Shown: positions 1 to 10,253 of the stretch, one piece after another
Layout: each line of letters opens with the position of its first letter
Numbering within the stretch: the stretch's first letter is position 1
Assembly (NCBI RefSeq): GCF_020832045.1
Contig: NZ_JAFIFK010000031.1
Span: forward strand, 1 to 64,000
Source of the DNA: Halomonas sp.
GTDB taxonomy: Bacteria > Pseudomonadota > Gammaproteobacteria > Pseudomonadales > Halomonadaceae
Direction of reading: 5' to 3'
DNA: 64,000 bases
Notes under the pieces: model-generated
The model's input: the letters and a program-made list of their open reading frames with translations, nothing else
Databases searched by the model: none
What the model was told of the DNA's origin: nothing
Translations under genes and position numbers: made by a program

Positions 1-52
1 AAGACGGCTAAGGCTAGTAAGGCTAAGGCAGCGCATAGTACGGCGCGGGGGG

Positions 53-74
53 GGGGCTGCCAACGGGCAGCCCC
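53..74 (+). terminator. Stem-loop upstream of pth
   Basis: A 9-bp stem (GGGGCTGCC / GGCAGCCCC) with loop AACG follows a G-run. It is not followed by a T-run. It probably ends, or attenuates, transcription of the gene to the left of the window before pth. Confidence 0.5.
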
Positions 75-122
75 ACCAACCCGATCAAGCGCTGCGGCGC
101 TTGTTTTTGTTTGGAGAACCGC

Positions 123-704
123 ATGTCCCAGGTCAAGGCGATCATCGGACTGGGCAATCCCGGTGACAATTACGCTGCCACGCGCCACAACGCCGGCGCC
201 TGGCTGGTGGAGATCCTGGCGCGCCAGGCCGGCACCGAACTGCGCCCCGAGAAGAAGTTTCTCGGCCTGTATGCCAAGGTCATCCTTGACGGCCACGAAC
301 TGCATCTTCTCGAGCCCACCACCTTCATGAACCGCAGCGGTGGCGCCACGGCAGCACTCTGTCAATTCTTCAAGATCGCCCCCGAAGAGCTGCTGGTGGC
401 CCACGACGAGCTGGACCTTCCCGCCGGCACCGCCCGTTACAAGAAAGGCGGTGGGCATGGCGGCCACAACGGTCTGCGCGACATCATCAGCGCGCTTGGC
501 GAAAAGAACTTCAACCGCCTGCGCATCGGCATCGGCCACCCCGGCGACTCCCGACAGGTGACGAACTACGTCCTGGGGCGCCCCGGAAAGGCGGAAATCG
601 AGGCTATCGGCGGCGCACTCAACGAGTGCCTGGCAACGCTGCCCCTGGCCGTTTCGGGCGACTGGGCGCGGGCCATGAGTCGGCTGCACAGTTTCTCAGG
701 CTGA
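123..704 (+). CDS. pth: Peptidyl-tRNA hydrolase
   Basis: A 193-residue cytoplasmic enzyme that cleaves the ester bond of prematurely released peptidyl-tRNA so the tRNA can be reused. Length matches the family. The signature GLGNPG lies at residues 9-14, followed by catalytic His22 in RHNAG, Asn70 in TFMNRSG, Asp95 in AHDELD and the GGGHGGHNGLRD loop. I chose ATG 123 because GGAG sits just upstream (113-116); an in-frame TTG at 111 would place that site inside the gene. The gene is followed 72 bases later by ychF, the usual gammaproteobacterial order. Confidence 0.96.
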   Translation: MSQVKAIIGLGNPGDNYAATRHNAGAWLVEILARQAGTELRPEKKFLGLYAKVILDGHELHLLEPTTFMNRSGGATAALCQFFKIAPEELLVAHDELDLPAGTARYKKGGGHGGHNGLRDIISALGEKNFNRLRIGIGHPGDSRQVTNYVLGRPGKAEIEAIGGALNECLATLPLAVSGDWARAMSRLHSFSG

Positions 705-776
705 ACCGGCTCCCAGGCCGGGCTAGAATAGCGCCCGTTCGCGAGCGCCACTCGCCATCTCATTCAGGACAAGACC

Positions 777-1868
777 ATGGGTTTCAACTGCGGTATCGTC
801 GGCCTTCCCAACGTAGGCAAATCGACTCTTTTCAACGCCCTGACCAAATCCGGCATCGATGCCGAGAACTTCCCCTTCTGCACGATCGAGCCCAATGTCG
901 GTATCGTGCCGATGCCCGACCCGCGACTCGACAAGCTGAGCGAGATCGTGGGTCCGCAGAAGGTGATTCCCACCACCATGGAATTCGTCGACATCGCCGG
1001 CCTGGTGGCAGGCGCTTCCAAGGGCGAAGGGCTCGGCAACAAGTTCCTGGCCAACATCCGCGAGACTCAGGCCATCGCCCACGTGGTGCGCTGCTTCGAC
1101 AATGACAACGTCATTCACGTCGCCAATCAGGTCGACCCGCGGGCGGACATCGAAATCATCAACATGGAGCTGGCGCTGGCCGATCTCGACACCGTTGAGC
1201 GGGCCATCCAGCGCCTGGTACGCGTGGCCAAGGGGGGAGACAAGGAGGCCATCGCCACCAAGGCGATACTGGAACGCATCCAGCCCCACCTGGCCGAAGG
1301 CCAGCCGCTGAGAAGCTTCGGCCTCGAAGATGACGACAAGCGCCAGCTCAAGAGCTTCGGCTTCCTGACGCTGAAGCCGACCATGTACATCGCCAACGTC
1401 AATGAAGACGGCTTCGAGAACAATCCCTATCTCGACATCGTCAACGAAATCGCCGCCGAGGAAGGTGCCGTGGTGGTGCCGGTTTGCAACCAGCTCGAAT
1501 CCGAAATCGCCGAGCTGGACGATGAAGAGCGCGCCATGTTCCTCAGCGAGATGGGCATGGAAGAACCCGGGCTGGATCGCGTGATCCGTGCCGGCTACAA
1601 GCTGCTTGGACTGCAGACCTACTTCACCGCCGGAGTCAAGGAAGTGCGCGCCTGGACGGTCAAGATCGGTGCCACCGCCCCCGAAGCTGCCGGCGTGATC
1701 CACACCGATTTCCAGAAGGGTTTCATCCGTGCCGAAGTGGTCGCCTACGACGACTTCGTCGCACTTGGCGGTGAACAGGGCGCCAAGGATGCCGGCAAGT
1801 GGCGTCTGGAGGGCAAAGAATACGTAGTGAAGGACGGCGACGTCATTCATTTCCGCTTCAATGTGTAA
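777..1868 (+). CDS. ychF: Ribosome-binding ATPase YchF (Obg family)
   Basis: A 363-residue Obg-family P-loop protein that binds the 50S subunit and prefers ATP over GTP. The P-loop GLPNVGKST is at residues 9-17, the switch II region reads [17 protein letters not shown], and the base-recognition motif is NVNED in place of the GTPase NKxD, as expected for the ATP-preferring YchF branch. A helical domain and a C-terminal TGS domain (about residues 280-363, ending [11 protein letters not shown]) complete the normal architecture. It sits downstream of pth and is probably co-transcribed with it. Confidence 0.97.
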   Translation: MGFNCGIVGLPNVGKSTLFNALTKSGIDAENFPFCTIEPNVGIVPMPDPRLDKLSEIVGPQKVIPTTMEFVDIAGLVAGASKGEGLGNKFLANIRETQAIAHVVRCFDNDNVIHVANQVDPRADIEIINMELALADLDTVERAIQRLVRVAKGGDKEAIATKAILERIQPHLAEGQPLRSFGLEDDDKRQLKSFGFLTLKPTMYIANVNEDGFENNPYLDIVNEIAAEEGAVVVPVCNQLESEIAELDDEERAMFLSEMGMEEPGLDRVIRAGYKLLGLQTYFTAGVKEVRAWTVKIGATAPEAAGVIHTDFQKGFIRAEVVAYDDFVALGGEQGAKDAGKWRLEGKEYVVKDGDVIHFRFNV

Positions 1869-1921
1869 CCTTCGCTCTTGACCTGACGAGGGTGAATCCG
1901 TAAACTTCGCCCCCGTTGATT

Positions 1922-1998
1922 GGCTACGTAGCTCAGCTGGTTAGAGCACATCACTCATAATGATGGGGTCCCCTGTTCGAATCAGGGCGTAGCCACCA
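1922..1998 (+). tRNA. tRNA-Met (CAT), elongator
   Basis: A 77-nt cloverleaf with encoded CCA. Acceptor arms GGCTACG/CGTAGCC pair fully, the anticodon loop is CTCATAA (CAT at 1956-1958), and the T loop is TTCGAATC. The paired first base and an anticodon stem without the three G:C pairs of initiator tRNA make this the elongator. It closely resembles E. coli elongator tRNA-Met. A near-identical copy lies at 11309-11385 on the other strand. Confidence 0.97.
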
Positions 1999-2006
1999 AA
2001 GATCGA

Positions 2007-2037
2007 AAAAAACCCGGCGCCTTGGCGCCGGGTTTTT
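2007..2037 (+). terminator. Bidirectional intrinsic terminator
   Basis: A strong GC stem (ACCCGGCGCC / GGCGCCGGGT) is flanked by an A-run on the left and a T-run on the right, so it works on both strands. It ends the tRNA-Met transcript on the plus strand and the M18 aminopeptidase transcript on the minus strand. Confidence 0.9.
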
Positions 2038-2048
2038 CGTGGAAGCGA

Positions 2049-3347
2049 TTACGCCAGCTGCGTTCGATTGGCAAAGGCGACCAGCGCCCGGGTCAAGAAC
2101 TCCACATCAAGGCTGCCTGCCGTCTCACGTATGGAGTGCATGGCCCACTGCGGCACGCCCACATCCAGGGTCGGTACGCCGAGCTCTGTGGCAGTAATCG
2201 GCCCAATGGTACTGCCGCAGCCCATATCGGCGCGGGTGACGAAGGTCTGGACCGGCACGTCCGCCTCGCGGCACAGGTCGCGAAACAGCGCCGCTGTCGC
2301 ACTGTTGGTGGCATATCGCTGATTGGCATTGACCTTGATCACCGGCCCACCGTTGAGCGCAGGACCATGGGCAGCGTCATGCTTGTCGGTAAAATTGGGG
2401 TGCAGCGCATGAGCATTGTCGCAGGAGATCATGCGTGATGCCTGGATCAGACGAATGAATCCCTCGTCTCCCGGTTCGCCGAGCTGAGCATTGACTCGTC
2501 TGAGCACGTCACCCAAGAATGGCCCCTGCGCGCCGCAGCCACTGGCACTACCAACCTCCTCGTGATCGTTGGCTACCAGCACCACGCCCTGGCTACCATC
2601 GCTTTCCAGCAGCGCCTCGAGGCCGATGAAACAGGAGAGCAGGTTGTCGAGACGCGCGCTGGCGACCAGTTCGCGCTTGACGCCCACCAGCGCCGGCGGC
2701 TGGACGTCGTGCAGACCGAGTTCGAAGTCGAGAATCTCGCATCCTGCAACACCGTGCTGCTGCTCCAGCCACTCGAGCAGCAAACGCCGGAGGTCACCAT
2801 TTTCACCACCCTGCAGGAAAACGGCCGGCATTTGGGTCTGGGCATTGATCGGCCGACCGTTGTTGACTTCCCTGTCGAGATGAATCGCCAGACTGGGAAC
2901 GATGGCGACAGGCTGGTCCACATGCAGAAGCAAACCCTCGATACGGCCGTCAGGGTGTCGCACATGGACACGGCCGGCCAGGCCCAATTCGCGGTCGAAC
3001 CAAGGTGACAGCAACACGCCACCGTAAAGCTCGACGCCGAGCTGCAACCAGCCCGCCGAAAGCCGTTCCGCATTGGGCTTCAAGCGCAGCCCCGGGCTAT
3101 CGGTGTGGGCCCCGATCATGCGCAGCGCCTCGAGGCCGTCACGGGGGAGCTGGAACGCCACGATCGACGAGTCGTTACGGGTTACGTAGAACCGCTCACC
3201 GGGAGTGAGCTGCCATGTCTGGCTCTCGTCGAGACGACGAAATCCGGCGGCGTCGAGCCGTTCGGACATGGACGCCACAGCGTGCCAGGGAGAGGGGGAA
3301 CGATGCAGAAATTCGAGCAGACGCTCGAGACGGGCTTCCCGAGACAT
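2049..3347 (-). CDS. apeB: M18 family aminopeptidase
   Basis: A 432-residue di-zinc aminopeptidase of family M18, a tetrahedral peptidase that removes N-terminal residues (often Asp/Glu) from peptides in the cytosol. Metal and catalytic motifs are all present: AHTDSPGLRLKP near the N-terminus, NDHEEVGSASG centrally, and the C-terminal segments DMGCGSTIGPITA and HSIRETAG. The ATG at 3347 has AGGA five bases upstream; an in-frame ATG at 3359 has no ribosome-binding site. It diverges from prc and ends at the shared bidirectional terminator. Confidence 0.94.
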   Translation of the reverse strand: MSREARLERLLEFLHRSPSPWHAVASMSERLDAAGFRRLDESQTWQLTPGERFYVTRNDSSIVAFQLPRDGLEALRMIGAHTDSPGLRLKPNAERLSAGWLQLGVELYGGVLLSPWFDRELGLAGRVHVRHPDGRIEGLLLHVDQPVAIVPSLAIHLDREVNNGRPINAQTQMPAVFLQGGENGDLRRLLLEWLEQQHGVAGCEILDFELGLHDVQPPALVGVKRELVASARLDNLLSCFIGLEALLESDGSQGVVLVANDHEEVGSASGCGAQGPFLGDVLRRVNAQLGEPGDEGFIRLIQASRMISCDNAHALHPNFTDKHDAAHGPALNGGPVIKVNANQRYATNSATAALFRDLCREADVPVQTFVTRADMGCGSTIGPITATELGVPTLDVGVPQWAMHSIRETAGSLDVEFLTRALVAFANRTQLA

Positions 3348-3473
3348 GAGGATCCTCATCAGGGGTCGTGGTTGACGCCAGAGCTGCTACAATGCGGTGT
3401 CTGCCTTGGCAACTCATGCGCCATACGCTTGTCTAGGGAAGGAAGTGTACACGAAACCAGGGGTGCTTCATTG

Positions 3474-5528
3474 ATGAGCCTGTTAGTCGTTCTTCGGCAC
3501 ACCGCGTTCCTGACGCTGGTGATGCTGCTGTCGTCCGCTCAACTGGCGCTAGCCCAGATCCAACCCGACGACGCCCAGCGGCAGGCCGCCCTGGAAGTTG
3601 CCGAATCGCTGCGTTACGGCCACTACGCCGAGACTCCTCTCGACGATGACTGGTCGCAGTTGGCCTTCCAGCGCTACCTTGAAATACTCGATGGCCAGCG
3701 TGCTTTTCTGCTCGAGAGCGATGTCGATGAATTCCGGCATCTGGAAACGCGTATTGACGACATCATCTTCGAAGGCGACCTGCTACCGGCTTACGAACTC
3801 TATCAGCGCTATCACGACCGCGCCGAGCACCGCTTCGAGTGGCTGCTCGATGCCCTTGACGATGGGCTCGACTTTACCTACGAAAGCGACATGCGCCTGG
3901 ATCTCGACCGTCGCGAGGCAGAATGGGCCACCAGCGAAGACGAGCTCGACGAGCTGTGGTTCAAGCGACTCAAGAACGCTGCTCTGACGCTGGATATCAG
4001 CGGGCAGGACGATGAGCAGATCGAGGCCAACCTGCGTCAGCGCTATGAAGGCCAGCTCTCTCGCCTGCGCCAGACCAATGGTGAAGACGTCTTCGGACTG
4101 TTCATGGCCGCGGTGACCAGCAGCATCGACCCGCACACCGAGTACCTCTCTCCCCGCCAGGGCGAGTCGTTCGACATTCAGATGCGCCTGTCGCTGGAAG
4201 GCATTGGCGCCATGCTGCAGTCCGATGGCGAATACGTGAAAGTCACCAGCCTGGTGCCCGGCGGTCCGGCAGACCGTGCCGGCGTACTGGAACCTGCCGA
4301 CCGCATCGTTGGCGTAGGCCAGGAAGACGAAGACGTCGTCAACGTGGTGGGCATGCGCCTCGACGAGGTGGTCGATCTCATCCGCGGCCCCAAGGGGACC
4401 GTGGTGCGCCTCGAGGTCGTCCCGGCCGAAGCCGTGGACATGACTCGCTCGAGCACCGTCGAGATCACACGCGACACGGTCGATCTCGAAGATCAAGCGG
4501 CCAAGGGCGAAATCATCAAGGTCGAGCGGGAAGACGGCATTAAGCGCATCGGCGTCATCAACATCCCCACCTTCTATGTCGACTTCGATGCCTGGCAGTC
4601 CGGCGCGGAAGAGTTTCGCAGCACCACGCGAGACGTAGCTCGTGAGGTCGAGCGTCTCAAGGGGGAAGGCATCGACGGCCTGGTGCTCGATCTGCGCAAC
4701 AACGGCGGGGGTGCACTGCAGGAAGCCAACTCCCTGCTCGGCCTCTTCATCGACCGCGGCCCCACCGTCCAGGTCCGCGATGCACGCGGCCGCATCAATC
4801 TTTATGGCGACACCGAAACCGGCACGCTCTACGACGGTCCGCTGGCCGTGCTGGTCAATCGCCTCTCGGCCTCGGCGTCGGAGATACTGGCCGGTGCCAT
4901 CCAGGACTACGGCCGTGGTCTCGTGCTGGGCAGCTCCACCTTCGGCAAGGGTACCGTCCAGACCCTGAACGACCTGAGCCACGGTCAAATCAAGCTGACC
5001 CGCGCCAAGTTCTACCGTATCTCAGGGGAGAGCACCCAGCATCGCGGGGTCGAGCCCGACATCCTTTTCCCCGACATGGTCGATCCTGAGCGTATCGGCG
5101 AGAGCAGCCTGGAAAATGCCCTTGAGTGGGACACCGTGCAAGCCGTGCAGTACCGCCACTACGGCGAGCCTTGGGAGTATCTCGAGACCCTGCGTTCACG
5201 TCATCGTGAGCGGGCCGACTCGCATCCCAACTTCGTCTACCTTCAGGAGCGGGTCGAACTGGCACGCCGCATGCGCGAAGAGCACACCAGTGTCAGTCTC
5301 GACCGCGAGCAGCGTCAGCGTGAAGTGGAAGCGCGTGATGCCGAGCAGTTGTCGGTAGAGAATCGGCGTCGCCAAGCCCTGGGAATGGAGCCGCTTGAAG
5401 AGCTGATCGACGCACGCGGGGAGGATGACGATGAAGAACCGGTGGAGCGCGTCCAGGTAACCGAGGCCGCCGCCATCCTGGCCGATTACGCCGAGCTCAC
5501 CCGGCGGCGCCTGGCCGGACGATTCTAG
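3474..5528 (+). CDS. prc: Tail-specific periplasmic protease Prc (S41A)
   Basis: A 684-residue C-terminal processing peptidase, close to the 682 residues of E. coli Prc. It cleaves proteins with non-polar C-termini in the periplasm and helps control cell-wall hydrolases and lipoproteins. A signal peptide (residues 1 to about 28, ending ALA) precedes an N-terminal helical domain, a PDZ domain (about 235-320) and the S41 core with the Ser-Lys dyad: Ser467 in RLSASASE and Lys492 in TFGKGTVQ, 25 residues apart as in E. coli. The C-terminal region is helical and rich in Arg/Glu. The open frame extends back to 3105, but only the ATG at 3474 gives a signal peptide and it has AGGGG upstream. Confidence 0.95.
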   Translation: MSLLVVLRHTAFLTLVMLLSSAQLALAQIQPDDAQRQAALEVAESLRYGHYAETPLDDDWSQLAFQRYLEILDGQRAFLLESDVDEFRHLETRIDDIIFEGDLLPAYELYQRYHDRAEHRFEWLLDALDDGLDFTYESDMRLDLDRREAEWATSEDELDELWFKRLKNAALTLDISGQDDEQIEANLRQRYEGQLSRLRQTNGEDVFGLFMAAVTSSIDPHTEYLSPRQGESFDIQMRLSLEGIGAMLQSDGEYVKVTSLVPGGPADRAGVLEPADRIVGVGQEDEDVVNVVGMRLDEVVDLIRGPKGTVVRLEVVPAEAVDMTRSSTVEITRDTVDLEDQAAKGEIIKVEREDGIKRIGVINIPTFYVDFDAWQSGAEEFRSTTRDVAREVERLKGEGIDGLVLDLRNNGGGALQEANSLLGLFIDRGPTVQVRDARGRINLYGDTETGTLYDGPLAVLVNRLSASASEILAGAIQDYGRGLVLGSSTFGKGTVQTLNDLSHGQIKLTRAKFYRISGESTQHRGVEPDILFPDMVDPERIGESSLENALEWDTVQAVQYRHYGEPWEYLETLRSRHRERADSHPNFVYLQERVELARRMREEHTSVSLDREQRQREVEARDAEQLSVENRRRQALGMEPLEELIDARGEDDDEEPVERVQVTEAAAILADYAELTRRRLAGRF

Positions 5529-5565
5529 CCGCCGGAGCATCACCCGATTCTCCCCCACCGCAAGA

Positions 5566-5598
5566 GGCGCCCGACGTGATCAAGCACGCTCGGGCGCC
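5566..5598 (+). terminator. Stem-loop downstream of prc
   Basis: A long stem (GGCGCCCGA / TCGGGCGCC, extended by CGTG/CACG with one bulged base) lies 37 bases after the prc stop. There is no clear T-run, so it may act as a weak or Rho-assisted terminator or as an mRNA-stabilising hairpin. Confidence 0.55.
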
Positions 5599-5780
5599 AC
5601 ACCCTGGACACGTCTCGCACACCGTTCCCCTGAAGCTTGACTAGGTTGACGGATCCGTTAAACGGCTCTGTTGTCGTTCTCCCGCGAATGTCTGACGATG
5701 GAACCACAGACGGCGACTCGACAGAGGCGCACGATCCGTTCCGGCGCACGGCGAGTGCGCTACCGGCGTGGGGAAAGCAC

Positions 5781-7940
5781 ATGATCGAATCAAGCGGACT
5801 CGACCCGACCACCACTCCCCTTTCACGACATAGCGCCCCCCAGGCGAACGACCCCATCACGTACGATCAGGGCGTACCCAGCGTCCTTGTCATCGATGAC
5901 GACCCCACCATCCGGCTGCTGATAGCTGCCGGCCTGCAGCGCAAAGGTTATCGTGTCGTGCTCGCCGCCGATGGTCGGCAGGGGCTTGAGGCCTTCAGCC
6001 AGCATGCGCCAGATCTCGTATTGGTGGACGTCGGCATGCCCGGTCTCGACGGTTTCGATACGCTGCGCGCCATTCGCAGCGGCCAAGTAGGTTACATGGG
6101 ACAGCACGTCCCGCTGCTGATGCTGACCGGCCACGACGACGTCGGCTCGATCAATCCCGCCTTCGAGGCGGGGGCAACCGACTTCATGACCAAGCCGATC
6201 AACCTGCCGCTGCTCACCGAGAGAGTTCGCTACGCGCTGAGCGGTGCCGCACGTGAGCGAGCGCTACGCGAAGCACAGCTGGAGCAGGCCAGCGCCTGCA
6301 AGCTGGCTCGATTGGGCTTCTGGCAGATGGATGTGCGTAGCGGCGCCCTGCAATGGTCGGAAGGGGCTGCCGAGCTACTGGGGTGGCCGTCCCTGCCTGC
6401 CTGCGTCGCGGAATTGAAAGCGTTGGTCACCCCAGATTACAGGCAGCGCCTGGAAACCGCTCTCAGCGTCGCCAGCCAGAATCGCGAAGGTCTAGATCTA
6501 GAGCTTACCCTTGGCCAGGGCAACCTGGAGCGTACTCTGCGCCTGCAAAGCGTCGATCAGAGCGGCGCGCATGAGCACTGTCTGGTCGGCGCCTTCCAGG
6601 ACGTCACGTCATTGCGCGCCTTTGAAGACAAGGCGCTTTACCTGGCAGCTCATGACGAGCTCACAGGGCTGCCCAAGCGCCATTGCTTTCTCGGCCTGTT
6701 GGGCGAACGCCTCTCCCAGGCGCCCGACGCACGCTGGCTGGTGGCGGTGTTGGATATCAGCCGTTTGCACCGGATAAACGAAGCCCTGGGCATTCGGGCG
6801 GGAGATCAGGCTCTGGTGCTGTTCTCACGACGCTTGGGACAGTGCATGCCGAGCCAGGCTCTTCTGGGACGCCTGGAGGCCGGCAGCTTCGGCGTGGCGA
6901 TTCCTCTTTCGGATTCGGCAGAACCGCGGCAGCTCTGCCAGCAGTGGCTCTCTTCTCTGGCCAGGACTCAATGGATTGCAGGGGAAGAGGTCTATATCGA
7001 TTTCACTGCTGGCGCCAGCGTATTTCCGGATGATGCACAGGATGCCGAGGCCTTGCTTGGCGCTGCACTGCAGGCACAGCGTCTCGCCCGATCCCAGACG
7101 GGTCACCGAAGGTTGCTTTTCAAGCACGAGATCGGCGATCGCCCACATATCGGCGCACTCAGTCTTGAAGCTCACCTACAGCAGGCCCTGCACAAGGAAG
7201 AATTCTTCCTGGTCTATCAGCCGCAGCAACACCTGGCCACTTGCCATATCAGCGGCGTGGAGGCACTGCTGCGCTGGCGTCATGCCAGGCGCGGCGTGAT
7301 CTCCCCGGTAGAGTTCATACCGCTGCTCGAGGAGACTGGACTGATCGTCGACGTCGGCGACTGGGTGATCAGAGACGCCTGCCGCCAATTGGCCGAGTGG
7401 AACCGCGACGGCTTGCATCTGCGCATGAGCATCAATCTTTCAGCCGTGCAGTTCAATCAGCCGGGCTTCACTCAGCGCATCATGACCCATGTCAATACCT
7501 ATCGCCTGGCACCCAAGCAGCTCGAACTGGAAATCACTGAAAGTGCTGCCATGGGCCATCCCGAGCAGACCTTGAAAATCCTGCTCGAGCTGAAGGATCT
7601 GGGCTTCTCGATCGCCATCGACGACTTCGGCACCGGACACTCCTCCTACAACTACCTGCTACGCTTTCCCATCGATACGCTGAAGATCGATCGCGGCTTC
7701 ACCAACAGCATTACCGAGGATCGCTCCAGCCGAGCAATCGTCCGTTCGCTCACGACGCTGAGCCAGGGGCTAGGGTTCAGAACGATCGCCGAAGGGGTGG
7801 AGAGTCAGCGACAGCGCGACTATCTCGAAGCCCTCGACGTCGATGAGATCCAGGGTTTCTGGCTGGCCAAACCCATGCCGGCAGATCAACTCGGCGCATT
7901 CATCACCCATGCCGGAGATAAACTGAAGCCGCCATGCTGA
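5781..7940 (+). CDS. Response regulator: receiver, degenerate GGDEF and EAL domains
   Basis: A 719-residue cytoplasmic regulator, probably a phosphorylation-controlled cyclic-di-GMP phosphodiesterase. The receiver domain (about 33-150) has the acidic pair in VIDDD, phosphoacceptor Asp83 in VDVGMPG and Lys138 in TKPI. A PAS-like segment (about 170-275) precedes a GGDEF-type domain whose signature is LEAGSFG (365-371), so it should not make cyclic-di-GMP. The EAL domain (about 460-710) keeps EALLRW (494-496 is EAL), INLSAVQF, ELEITES, DDFGTGHSS, LKIDRGF, EGVES and QGFWLAKP, so it looks active. The ATG at 5781 has GGGGA upstream; the frame is open further back to 5637. It is convergent with the hybrid kinase, a plausible partner. 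Confidence 0.9.
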   Translation: MIESSGLDPTTTPLSRHSAPQANDPITYDQGVPSVLVIDDDPTIRLLIAAGLQRKGYRVVLAADGRQGLEAFSQHAPDLVLVDVGMPGLDGFDTLRAIRSGQVGYMGQHVPLLMLTGHDDVGSINPAFEAGATDFMTKPINLPLLTERVRYALSGAARERALREAQLEQASACKLARLGFWQMDVRSGALQWSEGAAELLGWPSLPACVAELKALVTPDYRQRLETALSVASQNREGLDLELTLGQGNLERTLRLQSVDQSGAHEHCLVGAFQDVTSLRAFEDKALYLAAHDELTGLPKRHCFLGLLGERLSQAPDARWLVAVLDISRLHRINEALGIRAGDQALVLFSRRLGQCMPSQALLGRLEAGSFGVAIPLSDSAEPRQLCQQWLSSLARTQWIAGEEVYIDFTAGASVFPDDAQDAEALLGAALQAQRLARSQTGHRRLLFKHEIGDRPHIGALSLEAHLQQALHKEEFFLVYQPQQHLATCHISGVEALLRWRHARRGVISPVEFIPLLEETGLIVDVGDWVIRDACRQLAEWNRDGLHLRMSINLSAVQFNQPGFTQRIMTHVNTYRLAPKQLELEITESAAMGHPEQTLKILLELKDLGFSIAIDDFGTGHSSYNYLLRFPIDTLKIDRGFTNSITEDRSSRAIVRSLTTLSQGLGFRTIAEGVESQRQRDYLEALDVDEIQGFWLAKPMPADQLGAFITHAGDKLKPPC

Positions 7941-7967
7941 AGAGGAGCGAAGCGGCCGGGCTGGCAT

Positions 7968-10253
7968 TCAGCCCTCGACCGGAGAAGCCGGCTCGGCTTC
8001 TGCTGCTCCCTTCGCGCCGGGGTAGCCAAGCCTGGCGAAGGCCGTGACGCTGATACGGCCAAGGCGCACCAGCCGCTCCACCGACACATGAAGCGCGTCC
8101 AGCTCGGCCTCTTCCGCCATGCGTTCGAGATGAGCAGCCGCTTGTGCCAGCTCCGTGCACCCCATGGAAGCCGATGCCCCCTTCAAGGAGTGCGAGGTTT
8201 CCCTGAGTCCCGTCCGATTTTGCTGCTCCAGATACCGCAGCAACGCTTCACGGTCCTCATCGAGGCGTTCGACGAAACGCCGCACGAGACGGCTCAATGC
8301 CACTTCGTCGAGCGCCTCACGCAGCGCGGCTAGAGTGTCGGCATCGATCACCGCATCGTCCCCACGGTCGTACGTGACGACCGACTCACGCTCCCCCATT
8401 GCTGCCCCAACGGTGTGCCTCGCCCCGCTACCCGCCGCCATCCACTGCAGAATGACTCGCTGAAGGTCGCTCCGAGTGTAAGGCTTGCACAGCACATCGT
8501 TCATACCGGCTTCCAGGCAGCGCTGTCTGGCCGAGGAGGTCGCATTGGCAGTGAGTGCCACGATTGGCAGCGGCGAGAGCTGCTCCGATTCCTGGTGGCG
8601 CCAGCATCGGGTGGTTTCCAAGCCATCCAGGGTAGGCATCTGCATATCCATCAGCACGAGGTCGAAGCGATGGTTCGCCATCAGCGCCAGCCCGGCCTTG
8701 CCATCGGCTGCAACCCACACGGCTTGACCCAAACGCTCGAGCATCGCCTTGGCCAGCTCACGGTTGGCCGGCTGGTCCTCCACCACCAGCACGCTTCCCC
8801 TTGGCAGGACCGCAGCTGGCTCCTGGTGCGTCCTTGCATAGCGTTCGACTGCTTCCTGAGCCGGCACGCTCAATGGAAGAAACACGTGGAAGCGGCTGCC
8901 CACGCCAACCTCTGTCGTGAATGCGATTCGGCCTTGCATCGCCTTGACCAGGCGCTCACAGATGGCGAGCCCCAGCCCCGAGCCGCCATAGCGACGCGCG
9001 ATGCTGCTGTCTGCCTGAGTAAATGGCTTGAAAATATGTGCCTGACTCTGCTCGGGAATACCGCAACCGGTATCCTCGACGCTGAAACACAGGCTATCGT
9101 CATCGGCCCGCTGTACGGCCAGTCGGATCTCGCCGTCGCTGGTGAACTTGAACGCATTGTTGAGCAGGTTCATCAACACCTGTCGAATTCGGGTAGCATC
9201 TCCCATCAGCCAGGCGGGCAACGCCTCCTCGACGTCAACACGCATGGCGATGCCTCGGCTCGCGCTCAGCAGGCCATATTGCCGGCTGAGCTGATCCATG
9301 AACCCCTCGAGTTGAAACGGCTTCAACTCGATATCCAGGGCGCCGCAGTCGAATTTTGTATAGTCGATGACATCGTTGATAACGGCCTGAAGGCTCGCGA
9401 GACTGTCGTTCAAAGTGCCCAGCAGCTGGACCCCTTCCTTGCTCAGCGGCTCATAGGCGAGCAGTTCGGACACTCCTACGATACCGTTGAGCGGCGTACG
9501 AATCTCATGGCTCATCACCGCCATGAATTCCGATTTGGCTTGGCTGGCACTCTCCGCTCTCTGCACGGCGGCATCGAGCTCTCTGGCCTGTATCTCGAGG
9601 AGAACACGGCGCGCTCGATTGGACTTGCCTTCCCTGATCAGGGATATCACCAGTACGGATCCTGCCGCCATGAGCAACACGATCAGCACGAGCAGCAACG
9701 TATAGAGGTTCCACAGATTGACGCGCTCCTGGGTGCGCATCAGCGCGACGTGGGCATTGACGTCGAGGATCAGGCGCGACGTCAACTCCTGCAACGCTAA
9801 TAAATCATGCTCCAACTGGCGCAGAGTGGCATCATCGAGAACGGCCTGACCACTCTCCAGGGCACTCATGAGCGGGTCGAGCTCGAACGTCATTGCCAAG
9901 GCCCGCTCGAGGCCCTCTCCAAGGGGTTGCTGATTCAGCGTCTGCTTGAGCTCCCCTCGGCCAAACAGATCGGCGCGACTGAAGAGAATTTCGTAGCGCA
10001 GCAACACGGCATCGAGTCCGCCGCCCAGCGGCGACAGCTCCATCCGCATCTCCCTGACCTCCCGGTCGAACTGATAAGACGACCAGGAAAGATCCTCGAG
10101 CATCCTGTGCTCGATCTGACGTTGACGATCATAAATGAACTTTGCCGTCAGCAGCGCCGAGCAGAACAGCACGATGGCGGCAAAGGCGGCGATGCGGTAA
10201 CGCAAGTCCGAGCCCGCCGACGAGCGCGGCACCTCGTTACTCCGAGCGGACAT
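7968..10253 (-). CDS. Hybrid sensor histidine kinase with receiver and HPt domains
   Basis: A 761-residue BarA/ArcB-style membrane kinase. One transmembrane helix (about 21-40) is followed by a periplasmic helical sensor region (about 41-178), a second helix (about 182-206), and a HisKA domain with His249 in [11 protein letters not shown]. The HATPase domain has N box LLNNAFKF (363-370), DTGCGIP and [10 protein letters not shown] receiver domain (about 487-603) carries Asp536 in LMDMQMP, and a C-terminal HPt domain has His688 in [10 protein letters not shown]. The full phosphorelay chain is therefore present in one protein. Its start overlaps the upstream exported protein gene by 17 bases, so the two are probably co-expressed. 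The signal sensed is unknown. Confidence 0.93.
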   Translation of the reverse strand: MSARSNEVPRSSAGSDLRYRIAAFAAIVLFCSALLTAKFIYDRQRQIEHRMLEDLSWSSYQFDREVREMRMELSPLGGGLDAVLLRYEILFSRADLFGRGELKQTLNQQPLGEGLERALAMTFELDPLMSALESGQAVLDDATLRQLEHDLLALQELTSRLILDVNAHVALMRTQERVNLWNLYTLLLVLIVLLMAAGSVLVISLIREGKSNRARRVLLEIQARELDAAVQRAESASQAKSEFMAVMSHEIRTPLNGIVGVSELLAYEPLSKEGVQLLGTLNDSLASLQAVINDVIDYTKFDCGALDIELKPFQLEGFMDQLSRQYGLLSASRGIAMRVDVEEALPAWLMGDATRIRQVLMNLLNNAFKFTSDGEIRLAVQRADDDSLCFSVEDTGCGIPEQSQAHIFKPFTQADSSIARRYGGSGLGLAICERLVKAMQGRIAFTTEVGVGSRFHVFLPLSVPAQEAVERYARTHQEPAAVLPRGSVLVVEDQPANRELAKAMLERLGQAVWVAADGKAGLALMANHRFDLVLMDMQMPTLDGLETTRCWRHQESEQLSPLPIVALTANATSSARQRCLEAGMNDVLCKPYTRSDLQRVILQWMAAGSGARHTVGAAMGERESVVTYDRGDDAVIDADTLAALREALDEVALSRLVRRFVERLDEDREALLRYLEQQNRTGLRETSHSLKGASASMGCTELAQAAAHLERMAEEAELDALHVSVERLVRLGRISVTAFARLGYPGAKGAAEAEPASPVEG

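Noticed and set aside
1..11. Possible last codons of an upstream gene (frame with TAA at 9-11), perhaps rplY
   Set aside because: Only two codons are visible, so identity cannot be supported.
723..1850. A 375-codon minus-strand frame opposite ychF
   Set aside because: It lies wholly antisense to a clear YchF gene and shows no known family.
3783..4988. A 401-codon minus-strand frame opposite prc
   Set aside because: Antisense shadow of the protease gene with no protein-like motifs.
8415..9800. A 461-codon plus-strand frame opposite the hybrid kinase
   Set aside because: It is the complement of kinase domains, with no ribosome-binding site or recognisable domain.
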